A stretch of DNA of 64,000 nucleotides, taken from assembly GCF_947500655.1 (NCBI RefSeq), contig NZ_CANMSK010000001.1, positions 248,001 through 312,000 of the forward strand, read 5' to 3'. Numbering within the stretch: position 1 is the first letter of the stretch; each line of letters starts with the position of its first letter. Of the stretch, positions 26,014 to 33,200 are shown piece by piece. The notes beneath the pieces were generated by a model that had not been told where the DNA came from, did not search any database, and saw nothing but the letters and a program-made list of their open reading frames with translations. The DNA comes from an uncultured Psychrosphaera sp. GTDB lineage: Bacteria > Pseudomonadota > Gammaproteobacteria > Enterobacterales > Alteromonadaceae. The translations under genes and the position numbers were made by a program.

Positions 26014-26739
26014 CACTTGCTTCCTCTTCGAAATGAGCCCCAATTAAAATTAACAACCACAGGCTTACCCTCGTGAATTCGGTCGATACTTCTAAAACCA
26101 AGGAACATTTCAAGTGAATTAGGATCTTCGTTTGTTAAAATAGCGGTAGCTTTGAACGTATTTATCCGATTATCGATAATGCTTGTTAGTAATAATTGTT
26201 CGTTATTATTTTTACGCTGAAGACCAACTTCGTCGATGATCAACAAGTCTGGTTTCGAGAAACTTCTAATTAAATCTGTGTCAGAAAGTGTTGAACGATC
26301 TGAATAACACTCGTTAATTTTCGATACGATATTGAACGCTTTATCAATTAAAACGGTTTTGCCAATAGCAATAAGATGATTTGCTATTGCACACGCAAGA
26401 TGATTTTTTCCGGTACCAGAATTACCAAAGAATATAAAACCTCTGTCTGGTTCATTTTCGTAGTTCAAAGCGTATTGCTTCGCAATATCTAACGCTGATT
26501 GTTGGCCTTCGTTGGTTATTTTGTAATTATCGAAACTACAGGTTTTCATTTTTTCAATGATCCCTGATTCGCTCATTAGTTTTTTTAGAAAATGATTCGA
26601 ACGGTTTTTATTGACCAGTTCAGACGATTTAAGCTGCTCTTGAGCTTGAAACGCACGTAACTCTTCAACCGTTTTAAATTTTGGTTGAATTCCAGTAGGT
26701 TTGATCTGGTTTAATTTTTCGTAAAGGTTAGTGTTCATT
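26013..26739 (-). CDS. DnaC-like helicase loader
   Basis: Start chosen at ATG 26739 (MNTNLYEKLN), with a GAGGTG site, overlapping the end of the O-like gene by 12 bases. The protein has about 241 residues. It is an AAA+ ATPase of the DnaC/DnaI type: FIFFGNSGTGKNHLACAIAN (Walker A GNSGTGKN; the last residue is N instead of S/T), DLLIIDEVGL (Walker B) and ILTNEDPNS (sensor I). It would load the host DnaB helicase at the origin, replacing lambda P. Confidence 0.85.
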
Positions 26740-27531
26740 GACAGGCACCTCACGGACGTCAAAGCCACTATAACCACTCGAGTTAGCACCTTGGCTTGGC
26801 AAAACCTTGTGGTGAGGTTTTGGGAAAATACCTTGCCAACCGTTTTCAATAGCTTCATCAAGAATTGAAGTTAAGTCATAATCTTCAGCATGAAGCCGTT
26901 CTAATTTTTTTATGAATTTAGAAAGTTGCGTTTCTGTAAACGGTTTTTTAATTTCTTTCCGGTGTTTAACAAACTCCAAAAATGTTTGTTTGGGAATGAC
27001 TTCGGGTAAAGCTTCCACTGTCTTTTTTATATTGTCTTTTGTAAAGTTGTCTTTCTTGTCTTTTGTGTTGACCGTTTTCGGTTCCTTTTTCTGACCGTTT
27101 TCGGTCAGGGGGGTGACCGTTTTCGGTTTGGTAGGTGACTGATTTCGGTCAGGTTGTAATGTGACCGTTTTCGGTTCCTTTTTGCTTGTTTTCCAATCTG
27201 ATAAAATTGGATTTGGACCGATATATGAGCCAGTTCTTTCACCTAAAATAACACCATGTTTTATTAACTTTTTTACATCAGAACTTAAATGAGTATGAGC
27301 ACCTTCATATTTCATTACTTCAGCTAACTGGCTCGCCGTTATACGGTCTTTTTTCTTGTTATAGCCATAGGTTTTACGAATTATAGCTATGGCTACACGT
27401 ATCATTCTTCCTGACATATCGAGTTGAGCCAAATGCTCCACCATTGTATTAGCTATTTGAACATAGCCCTCTTCAACATTTGCTTTCACAATTGGCCTTT
27501 GAAAGTTGATTATTTCAGCTGTCTGTGACAT
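26728..27531 (-). CDS. Replication initiator O-like protein (contains the origin)
   Basis: A 267-residue protein. Residues 20-115 form the phage_rep_O N-terminal domain (winged helix: IANTMVEHLAQLDMSGRMIR, then IRKTYGYNKKKDRITASQLA, KLIKHGVILGERTG). A low-complexity linker (residues 118-165) is encoded by the iterons and repeats PKTVT. The C-terminal helical part (EFVKHRKEIKKPFTETQLSK) probably contacts the loader, encoded next. This is the arrangement of lambda gpO, where the origin lies within the gene. Confidence 0.85.
   Translation of the reverse strand: MSQTAEIINFQRPIVKANVEEGYVQIANTMVEHLAQLDMSGRMIRVAIAIIRKTYGYNKKKDRITASQLAEVMKYEGAHTHLSSDVKKLIKHGVILGERTGSYIGPNPILSDWKTSKKEPKTVTLQPDRNQSPTKPKTVTPLTENGQKKEPKTVNTKDKKDNFTKDNIKKTVEALPEVIPKQTFLEFVKHRKEIKKPFTETQLSKFIKKLERLHAEDYDLTSILDEAIENGWQGIFPKPHHKVLPSQGANSSGYSGFDVREVPVNEH
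27027..27175. other. Candidate replication origin with five iterons
   Basis: TGACCGTTTTCGGT is present exactly at 27069, 27092, 27114 and 27162, and once as TGACTGATTTCGGT at 27136. Start-to-start spacing is 23, 22, 22 and 26 bases, close to two helical turns. Each copy has dyad symmetry, ACCG-TTTT-CGGT. Beyond the iterons in gene direction lies an AT-rich stretch (27027-27062). This is the ori-lambda layout: iterons inside the initiator gene, then an unwinding element. Confidence 0.85.
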
Positions 27532-27549
27532 ATTTATACCTTGATGATT

Positions 27550-27587
27550 AACCCACTAGAGTTGCGCCTCTATCATGTGGGTTTTTT
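27550..27587 (+). terminator. Nested hairpin with plus-strand T-tract
   Basis: AACCCAC and GTGGGTT enclose a second stem, TAGAG/CTCTA, and are followed by six T on the plus strand. No plus-strand gene precedes it, so it may end an antisense RNA (OOP-like) or simply fold in the initiator leader. An 8-bp repeat, TGCGGTTC/GAACCGCA, follows at 27594-27621. Confidence 0.5.
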
Positions 27588-27636
27588 ATTGTCTGCGGTT
27601 CGGGGTAATACTTGAACCGCACCTTCTAAAACACTT

Positions 27637-27760
27637 AACAGAATTGACTTGCGGCCAGAATCGAACTAGCAATTTTAAGTCTTAATCCGCACCCAAAGCG
27701 ACTGTATTTCACAGTAGGGACTCGAACCCCATACTTCACCAAGAACAAATCAACTCTGTT
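27637..27760 (-). ncRNA. Candidate structured RNA with tRNA T-arm-like hairpins
   Basis: On the minus strand a 15-bp closing stem pairs 27760-27746 with 27651-27637, 13 Watson-Crick plus 2 G-U pairs. On the plus strand the two G-U become A-C mismatches, so minus is the likely sense. Inside are TGGGG-TTCGAGT-CCCTA (27731-27715) and GCTAG-TTCGATT-CTGGC (27670-27654), both like tRNA T-arms, and ACTGT-GAAAT-ACAGT (27715-27701). No complete tRNA cloverleaf fits. It lies in the leader of the O-like gene. The 344-base gap (27532-27875) also holds TGTCGC/GCGACA at 27771-27792 and an AT-rich promoter-like stretch near 27830-27860. Confidence 0.55.
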
Positions 27761-27875
27761 AAATACTCGTTGTCGCACTCAGGGCAGCGACACTCCCAAC
27801 TAAAAAATGCCTTAGAACAACAACTCAAATAATTTTTAGTTTTAATTAATTTTTTGTTTTGTTTACTTCTAAGTT

Positions 27876-28169
27876 TTACCACCTATTACACAGCCCAAAA
27901 CAATGCGGTGGTGTTTGAATAATCAATTTGTTTTTTATTATTGGAGGATCATTTCCCCATGGTGGTAATTCTTGAATATCAGATAATTCATAATTAGAAG
28001 TTGAAGTTATATCTGTAGAAATATTTTTAGGTTTTAAGTGTAATGTTAACTTTGGTTGCTCAGGCTCTTGTATACGATTGCAAATAACAACATCGTTACA
28101 ATCAGTTAATGCAGTAGTAATTTGCGCTGATAATCCCGTACAAGCTCCTAAAATAATTAGTATGCTCAT
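27876..28169 (-). CDS. Hypothetical small exported/lipoprotein-like protein
   Basis: A 97-residue protein. The short hydrophobic N-terminus (MSILIILGACTGLSA) ends in a possible lipobox, LGAC, but without a basic n-region. The rest is polar and Pro-rich, ending with CFGLCNRW. Its ATG overlaps the stop of the ASCH-like gene (TAATG). No family is recognised. It is in the early leftward operon after Cro. Confidence 0.45.
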   Translation of the reverse strand: MSILIILGACTGLSAQITTALTDCNDVVICNRIQEPEQPKLTLHLKPKNISTDITSTSNYELSDIQELPPWGNDPPIIKNKLIIQTPPHCFGLCNRW

Positions 28170-28492
28170 TAATCATCAGCCATTTCAAAACGAACAATGG
28201 TGATCACATCAGTAAGTTGTATAGAACGTTGGTAACAGCTTTCTAATTCGCTCTTTAAATCAGATATATTGTTATAACCATGTTCAACCGCATCACTTAA
28301 ACCTAATGTGCCAAATCTAGTCTTGCAGACCTTAACAATCTGAACCAGCTCTGGTGTCGGTTGACCATCACACATTAGTAAACAAGCCCCTATGTTGTAA
28401 GCTCGTTCGCCTAGTATTATCGTTGTACGCTTAGCGCCACCGACAACTTTTACAAAATTACGTGAGTTAAAATTAATTGCTGATACTGTCAT
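28169..28492 (-). CDS. ASCH-like protein (YqfB-like)
   Basis: A 107-residue protein whose length and pattern resemble E. coli YqfB and other ASCH domains: SRNFVKVVGGAKRTTIILGE, then YNIGACLLMCDG, two central strands with VKVCKTRFGTLGL, a DLKSELESCY helix and the final strand ITIVRFEM. ASCH proteins bind RNA or hydrolyse modified nucleosides. The catalytic Lys-x-x-Thr of YqfB does not align cleanly, so activity is doubtful. Position is that of lambda cII. Family assignment is moderate. Confidence 0.5.
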   Translation of the reverse strand: MTVSAINFNSRNFVKVVGGAKRTTIILGERAYNIGACLLMCDGQPTPELVQIVKVCKTRFGTLGLSDAVEHGYNNISDLKSELESCYQRSIQLTDVITIVRFEMADD

Positions 28493-28600
28493 TATTAATA
28501 CCTGTATAAAAAAACACTTACCTAATGCGGCTTACGCAATTCCTGTGTTGCCGTTATAGTTACTAACAACAGACAAGTAGTTACCTATAGGTAAAATAAA

Positions 28601-28825
28601 TTAAGCAGCCCTTTTATTGTTATCATTATCATCTGGAAAGATGTCAGGCCTAAATTCATAACGAGGAATTCCGGTTGCACGCTCAAGTGGAATAACTTTA
28701 TCCGCGGCAACTTTTCCTGTTTTAAGCCAGTAAGATATATTTTGCTGAGAACAACCAATAGCTTTTGAAAGCGAAGTTTGATCTCCAAAAATATTAATAG
28801 CTTTTTTTAAAGCATTGTTTTTCAT
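28601..28825 (-). CDS. Cro / YdaS-like repressor
   Basis: A 74-residue protein divergent from CI. It has a YdaS/Cro-type helix-turn-helix: KKAINIFGDQTSLSKAIGCS, then QQNISYWLKTGKVAADKVIP and LERATGIPRYEFRPDIF. This is typical of prophage Cro-like switches. It reads leftward into the early replication operon, and three operators lie between it and CI. Confidence 0.85.
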   Translation of the reverse strand: MKNNALKKAINIFGDQTSLSKAIGCSQQNISYWLKTGKVAADKVIPLERATGIPRYEFRPDIFPDDNDNNKRAA

Positions 28826-28864
28826 GCTTGTAAGATCTCATGCTGGAAATTCAAAACACAAAGA

Positions 28865-28937
28865 TACAAATAAACTTGTAATTAAGCAATGAAAATTACA
28901 AATACTTTTGCAAATACAATCTACAAAATATTTTGTA
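28865..28937. promoter_or_regulatory. OR-like operator cluster (three sites)
   Basis: Three copies of TACAA-N6-TTGTA-type sites lie between cro and cI: 28865-28880 (exact), 28897-28912 (TTGCA in the right half) and 28922-28937 (exact, within a perfect 18-bp palindrome). Spacing is 32 and 25 bases. The same motif recurs at 31231-31302. Confidence 0.85.
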
Positions 28938-28964
28938 GAATAGTTGCATCAATATTTAGAGTGA

Positions 28965-29609
28965 ATGATCATGAAAAACTTAGGTGATAGGTTGCTATAT
29001 GCCATGGCTCAAAGAAGCATCTCACAGTCAGAATTGGCAAGAAAAATTGAAGTGAGTCCTCAATCAATACAGTACATCTGTTCAGGTAAAGCGAAAAAAT
29101 CTGGACATACGGCCTCAATAGCTAGAGTTTTAGGGATTTCCCCTAATTGGTTAGAAAAAGGGATCGGTAAGATGGAACTTACAGAAGAAAATACATATGA
29201 ATCAGATAAGAATATTAATCAAGTACCTTTGATAAGTTGGGTGCAAGCGGGCTCTTGGTCAGAAATCAGTGATATTTTCCAACCAAGTGACGCTAGTGAT
29301 TTTTACCCATGCCCTGAGAGAAATAGCTCGAGTACGTTCGCTTTAACTGTATTAGGCGAGTCAATGTCTCCAGAATTTATTAATGGAGAAATTATATTTG
29401 TTGACCCAGAAGTTGGAGCGAAGAATGGCAGTTGCGTTGTCGTAAGACAAAACGGTAATACTGAAGCGACTTTTAAGCAGCTAATAATAGACGGTTCGGC
29501 TAAATACTTGAAAGCTCTTAACCCTAATTGGCCTAGCCCAATTATTGAAATGCTGCCAGACGCCAGAGTTTGTGGAGTTGTTATAGGCAGTTACAGAAAA
29601 AGAAATTAA
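28965..29609 (+). CDS. CI-like repressor (LexA/S24 type)
   Basis: A 214-residue repressor. Residues 6-62 are an Xre-type HTH (QSELARKIEVSPQSIQYICS). The C-terminal S24 peptidase domain has the autocleavage site A95-G96 (SWVQAGSW), the catalytic Ser133 in GESMSP and Lys171 in EATFKQL. So RecA-stimulated self-cleavage, and SOS induction, is expected. It is divergent from cro and convergent with the three-gene unit. ATG 28971 is an alternative start. Confidence 0.92.
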   Translation: MIMKNLGDRLLYAMAQRSISQSELARKIEVSPQSIQYICSGKAKKSGHTASIARVLGISPNWLEKGIGKMELTEENTYESDKNINQVPLISWVQAGSWSEISDIFQPSDASDFYPCPERNSSSTFALTVLGESMSPEFINGEIIFVDPEVGAKNGSCVVVRQNGNTEATFKQLIIDGSAKYLKALNPNWPSPIIEMLPDARVCGVVIGSYRKRN

Positions 29610-29625
29610 TTGTTTAGTATTTAAA

Positions 29626-29973
29626 TTACGACTTTATTTCAGCAACGCCGCATTGAATAAGGTCTTCTGATAATTGATCATATTGCTTTTGAAATTTCAC
29701 TTTCTGTTCGGGTGATACCAAAGGGTCTTCTAAACTTTTTTTTACTTTTTCAATTCTGTTATTTACGTTTTTTCGTACTGACATTTCCTCTCTCGACTCA
29801 ACTCCAAACCAAACTCGAATATACTCAAAACAAATAGCTAAGAAACCAATGATTAACGGAGAGGCAATTACATAAATTTGGTAATCTTCGGGCTGCTTAA
29901 ATTCTAAACCGGCTATCACTCCTGCAGTAAGCAACGAAGCAGAAAAATTTTGCACATTAGATTTTGCACTCAA
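29626..29973 (-). CDS. Two-TM membrane protein of the immunity-region unit
   Basis: A 115-residue protein starting at TTG 29973, with a clear GGAG site and a four-base overlap with the upstream stop (TTGA). Two membrane helices span about 12-28 and 33-52 (YVIASPLIIGFLAICFEYI). A charged cytoplasmic-type C-terminal helix pair follows (residues 60-110). Its organisation (two TM plus coiled tail) fits an exclusion or effector membrane protein. No family name is assigned. Confidence 0.6.
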   Translation of the reverse strand: MSAKSNVQNFSASLLTAGVIAGLEFKQPEDYQIYVIASPLIIGFLAICFEYIRVWFGVESREEMSVRKNVNNRIEKVKKSLEDPLVSPEQKVKFQKQYDQLSEDLIQCGVAEIKS

Positions 29974-30206
29974 AGATGTTTCTCCTTGGCATGCTTTAAA
30001 GCAAATGACAGCTCTTCTGGTATGTCTAAATGTACCATTTTAATGGATTCCTGCCCATCTACTTCAATAGTGATGAAGACTATTTTGTTAGGCCAAAACT
30101 TTACTATAATCCACTTTCCAAATGTCATGCCTAACCACCACAGAAGTGGGATAGCTCCTATAGTGGTCAAGATGATTGAAATACCTTTAAGTAAAATTGG
30201 ATCCAT
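29970..30206 (-). CDS. One- or two-TM membrane protein of the immunity-region unit
   Basis: A 78-residue protein. Residues 4-40 are hydrophobic with aromatic residues (GISIILTTIGAIPLLWWLGM), one long or two short membrane segments. A small beta-rich domain follows (KIVFITIEVDGQESIKMVHL). It lies five bases from the stop of the 304-residue gene and overlaps the next gene. The three genes look like one transcript. Confidence 0.6.
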   Translation of the reverse strand: MDPILLKGISIILTTIGAIPLLWWLGMTFGKWIIVKFWPNKIVFITIEVDGQESIKMVHLDIPEELSFALKHAKEKHL

Positions 30207-30211
30207 ATTTA

Positions 30212-31126
30212 TTAAATAAGTTTTTTCGACTTTTCCGTACGATGTCTAATTACTTCAATGATTGCAAGGCTTGTTTTAACACTGTCATCAATAGTAGTTG
30301 TTGTCTCTCTCAATTTTACAACAAAAAGCTCACCTTTGATAAATGATTTTTTCTTATTATTGATTCTTTCTAAAAAGGCTTCATCTTCCATTTTTACGGA
30401 TTGTGGCTTGTCATCCTTTATAAATGCTTTCCACCCTGATTTGGATTCAAAGTTAACTTGGGTGAATCTAACTTCAGATTTGAATTCGGTTTCTTCAACT
30501 TCTTGAAATTCTTTTTTAGGTGGAGCTTTAAATTCAGCTGTGACTATGGCGTCGAACTCAATATCTGGAGCAGCCTCTTCATTGCCCCCTTCGTCTTCAA
30601 TTGTTGTTTTTATTATTACTTTTGCGTCTTTTTCTTTGAGTAATGGTTTATGGAATACATCATCAATATGCTTCCTAATACTATGATTTTCAACTAAAGG
30701 TAAAGCTTCATCTGATACTGTAATAGTTTCTCCATCTTGTAATTCTAGTATATAACCATCGCCGTTACTGTTTCTTGTTTTACCAATAATCGTTCTGTTT
30801 TTTAATTGTTTCAAAGCATTAAAAACAGTGCTTCCTGAAAATGCTGTTAAACCTGCACCAATACCAATTTGTGAAATTACATCTATACCACCAGCATATA
30901 ACCACGCGACTATTTCAACCTCAAAAGAGCCAGGTTTATGGGCGGCTACTTCAACAGAAACTTCCGAACTCTCGCCGTTAGATATTTTATCTGCTTCCTT
31001 GATTAACTTGGTCATACTTAACAGGTTATTCGCCAACTCTTCAGCATCAATTAAATGCCCTTTTGTGCTGGGGAAGTCATAACTGATAGTAAAAGATTTC
31101 CTAATTTTGTTTGAGGTGTTTGTCAT
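30212..31126 (-). CDS. First gene of a three-gene immunity-region unit (304 aa)
   Basis: A 304-residue soluble protein of unknown family. Residues 1-75 are alpha/beta (FTISYDFPSTKGHLIDAEEL, then KPGSFEVEIVAWLYAGGIDV). A short hydrophobic Gly/Ala stretch at 84-98 (IGIGAGLTAFSGSTVF) may be a membrane-touching helix. The middle and C-terminus are beta-rich and charged. An AAGGAATT site precedes the ATG. It sits between CI and OL, where lambda carries rexA. I infer a sensor for the two membrane proteins encoded next. Confidence 0.6.
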   Translation of the reverse strand: MTNTSNKIRKSFTISYDFPSTKGHLIDAEELANNLLSMTKLIKEADKISNGESSEVSVEVAAHKPGSFEVEIVAWLYAGGIDVISQIGIGAGLTAFSGSTVFNALKQLKNRTIIGKTRNSNGDGYILELQDGETITVSDEALPLVENHSIRKHIDDVFHKPLLKEKDAKVIIKTTIEDEGGNEEAAPDIEFDAIVTAEFKAPPKKEFQEVEETEFKSEVRFTQVNFESKSGWKAFIKDDKPQSVKMEDEAFLERINNKKKSFIKGELFVVKLRETTTTIDDSVKTSLAIIEVIRHRTEKSKKLI

Positions 31127-31230
31127 AACTAATTCCTTATCCTTGTTTTAAACACAATAATTACCTGTGCACATAAAAAAATCAACTTTTTATAGAATTC
31201 ATAAGAATAAAATTCATTTAAAAAAAGCAT

Positions 31231-31302
31231 TACAAATAAATTTGTAATTTAACTTGCGCTACAAATAAATTTGAATTAAATTGAATTACAAATAAATTTG
31301 TA
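31231..31302. promoter_or_regulatory. OL-like operator cluster (three sites)
   Basis: TACAA-ATAAAT-TTGTA at 31231-31246, TACAA-ATAAAT-TTGAA at 31260-31275 and TACAA-ATAAAT-TTGTA at 31287-31302. Starts are 29 and 27 bases apart. They match the sites between cro and cI and directly precede the rightward early operon, so CI and Cro should control it. Confidence 0.85.
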
Positions 31303-31314
31303 ATTGAGTGGACT

Positions 31315-31692
31315 ATGCAAACAATCAGAACAGAAACAGGTTACCGACTAGACAATATTCATGTTGATTCAAAGCCGTTTTCTCGTTTGCCAGTTCAACA
31401 AGCTAGAACGTTATTGCTGGTCGCTAAAGGTCTGCCTCAGAAAACAATTGCAGCTGAATTAGGTGTAGCACTAGGTACCGTAAAAAAAACATGCAGTGAA
31501 TTGAGCTTTAAGTTTTGTACTCAAAACATGCGTGAAACTGTTAATACCGCCATCCAGCAAGGCGTATTACGTTACACGCTAGCAATTCTACTCTGTGTCA
31601 CATCAGCTTGCAGTGAAGATGTTGAACGCAACTACAGAAGTACCCGAACAGTTAAAACAACACGAACAAACAAAAATAGAGAGTTTTGCTAA
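31315..31692 (+). CDS. LuxR-type HTH protein with C-terminal membrane segment
   Basis: A 125-residue protein, first gene after OL. Residues 23-75 are a LuxR/GerE-type HTH: RLPVQQARTLLLVAKGLPQK, then TIAAELGVALGTVKKTCSEL. Residues 84-100 are hydrophobic and end in Cys (LRYTLAILLCVTSAC). The rest is a basic polar tail. An HTH followed by a membrane-like segment is unusual. The place of lambda N suggests an early regulatory role, but there is no N-like arginine-rich motif at the N-terminus. Confidence 0.55.
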   Translation: MQTIRTETGYRLDNIHVDSKPFSRLPVQQARTLLLVAKGLPQKTIAAELGVALGTVKKTCSELSFKFCTQNMRETVNTAIQQGVLRYTLAILLCVTSACSEDVERNYRSTRTVKTTRTNKNREFC

Positions 31693-32015
31693 TGCCTTTA
31701 ACTATTAATGAGAATTTAATTATGAATGAGCAAGTACAAGATTTATTAGACGGTAAAAGCGTTGATATTGGCGATTGTGTTAGCGAACACGGACAAGGTG
31801 TTTCATTAACTCGTGATGATGTACGTAACCGGTTAACTGAAAACCCTGAGTTTGAAAGTGTCATGTTGGCACTAGAGTCAGAACACTCAGGGAAAGCGAT
31901 TCGATTATATAAAGAATTGTTTACAGCAATTGCTGCAGATCTAATTGAAGAAGCAATAAAACTAGCAATCGATAACAAAGAGTTACCGAGAAATTATTTA
32001 GACGAGGCGGCTTAA
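31692..32015 (+). CDS. Hypothetical early phage protein (107 aa)
   Basis: I start at ATG 31692, which overlaps the previous stop (TAATG); ATG 31722 is possible. A small, acidic, mainly helical protein (LTRDDVRNRLTENPEFESVM, then LEEAIKLA-like C-terminus). No family is recognised. A weak hairpin (32004-32025, GAGGCGGCTT / AAGCCACCTC) covers the stop and may reduce read-through. Confidence 0.5.
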   Translation: MPLTINENLIMNEQVQDLLDGKSVDIGDCVSEHGQGVSLTRDDVRNRLTENPEFESVMLALESEHSGKAIRLYKELFTAIAADLIEEAIKLAIDNKELPRNYLDEAA

Positions 32016-32097
32016 AAAGCCACCTCTACTTAAATCGCCTTAACCTAGTTTGAACGCGAGGAATTAAGGCAAAAAAAAGCACTCAGGAGAGTATCAC

Positions 32098-32439
32098 ATG
32101 ACAATAGTTACACGAAATAGCAAAGACCTTGTAGTTCAGGATTTATTCGCTTTAAAAGCTGAAATAAAGCCAACTTACACACTTTGTATTGAAGCAAGAG
32201 GTAATTCAGTTTTAGTTACCCTTTTCGATGAAAAGCCACTAATTACAAAAGATTTGAATTATGAAACAAGTTCACTTCAAGAGTTTAACAGTGCTTATTC
32301 AGAAATTCTAAATAAAACCCTTACTCAGAAACCTCGCCATCTTCGTGATGAACAAGGACGTTCCCCTTCTCTTTCTGTTGTGTATTCAACACAACAGGAA
32401 AACTACTTTAATTCTAACTTTGCAGGATGTGCGCTATGA
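32098..32439 (+). CDS. Hypothetical early phage protein (113 aa)
   Basis: A 113-residue protein with a good AGGAGA site. The N-terminal part is beta-rich (YTLCIEARGNSVLVTLFDEK); the C-terminal part is polar. It ends inside the start region of the annealing protein, so the genes are linked. No domain is recognised. Confidence 0.5.
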   Translation: MTIVTRNSKDLVVQDLFALKAEIKPTYTLCIEARGNSVLVTLFDEKPLITKDLNYETSSLQEFNSAYSEILNKTLTQKPRHLRDEQGRSPSLSVVYSTQQENYFNSNFAGCAL

Positions 32440-33200
32440 ACCAGGTAACAACTCAATCAACTTTTTCTTTAACGCCACAAAACGTTACAGAAGCTATGCA
32501 GCTAGCAGAGTTAATGGCTAATAGCGAAATGGTGCCAAAAGATTTTAAAGGTAAGCCAGGTAATGTCCTAGTTGCTGTTCAAATGGGCGCTGATGTTGGT
32601 TTACCACCAATGCAAGCAATTCAAAACATCGCTGTAATAAATGGACGCCCTGCACTTTGGGGGGATGCGGTAAAAGCTGTAGTTCTCGGCTCTCCTTTAT
32701 GCCTGAAGTTTGAAGAACGTTTTGATGAACCAACAATGACGGCTTACGTCACTGTTCAACGTAAAGGCCACGCTGAAGTAACCGTAACATTTTCACAAGC
32801 AGATGCTGAAAAAGCTAGTTTGTGGGGTAAATCAGGACCTTGGACTCAATACCCAAAGCGTATGTTGCAAATGAGAGCTCGAGGCTTTGCGGCTCGTGAT
32901 GAATTTGCAGACGTTCTTAAAGGTTTAAGTGTAGCTGAAGAGCTTCAAGATTACTCAGAGCGTGAAGTTAACCCAACTCCGCCAGCTACCATTAAAAATA
33001 TTAATGAGGCCACAGGCGAAATTTTACAACCAGAATACCCTCAAGCGCATTTTGACAAAAATTACCCTAAATGGAACACGTTAATCCAAGAAGGTACAAA
33101 AACACACGATGCAATTATTAGCATGGTCACAAGTAAATATTCTCTTACTGAAGAGCAAATCGAAATGATCAAGTCTATTCCAGTAGGAGAAGAAGCATGA
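32436..33200 (+). CDS. RecT-family single-strand annealing protein
   Basis: A 254-residue protein from ATG 32436. RecT-family features: VPKDFKGKPGNVLVAVQMGA, then ADVGLPPMQAIQNIAVINGR, PALWGDAVKAVV, and the region with KRMLQMRARGFAARDEF. The C-terminus is variable. It promotes annealing of single strands and works with the exonuclease encoded next, whose ATG overlaps this stop. Confidence 0.85.
   Translation: MNQVTTQSTFSLTPQNVTEAMQLAELMANSEMVPKDFKGKPGNVLVAVQMGADVGLPPMQAIQNIAVINGRPALWGDAVKAVVLGSPLCLKFEERFDEPTMTAYVTVQRKGHAEVTVTFSQADAEKASLWGKSGPWTQYPKRMLQMRARGFAARDEFADVLKGLSVAEELQDYSEREVNPTPPATIKNINEATGEILQPEYPQAHFDKNYPKWNTLIQEGTKTHDAIISMVTSKYSLTEEQIEMIKSIPVGEEA

Noticed and set aside
27637..27760. 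Two tRNA genes on the minus strand (two TTCGA T-arm-like hairpins)
   Set aside because: No acceptor stem, D-arm or anticodon arm fits either T-arm. The closing 15-bp stem encloses both, so I call it a structured RNA candidate.
28585..28788. 67-residue minus-strand frame overlapping Cro
   Set aside because: It is out of frame with the clear YdaS/Cro-like protein at 28601-28825 and shows no motif.
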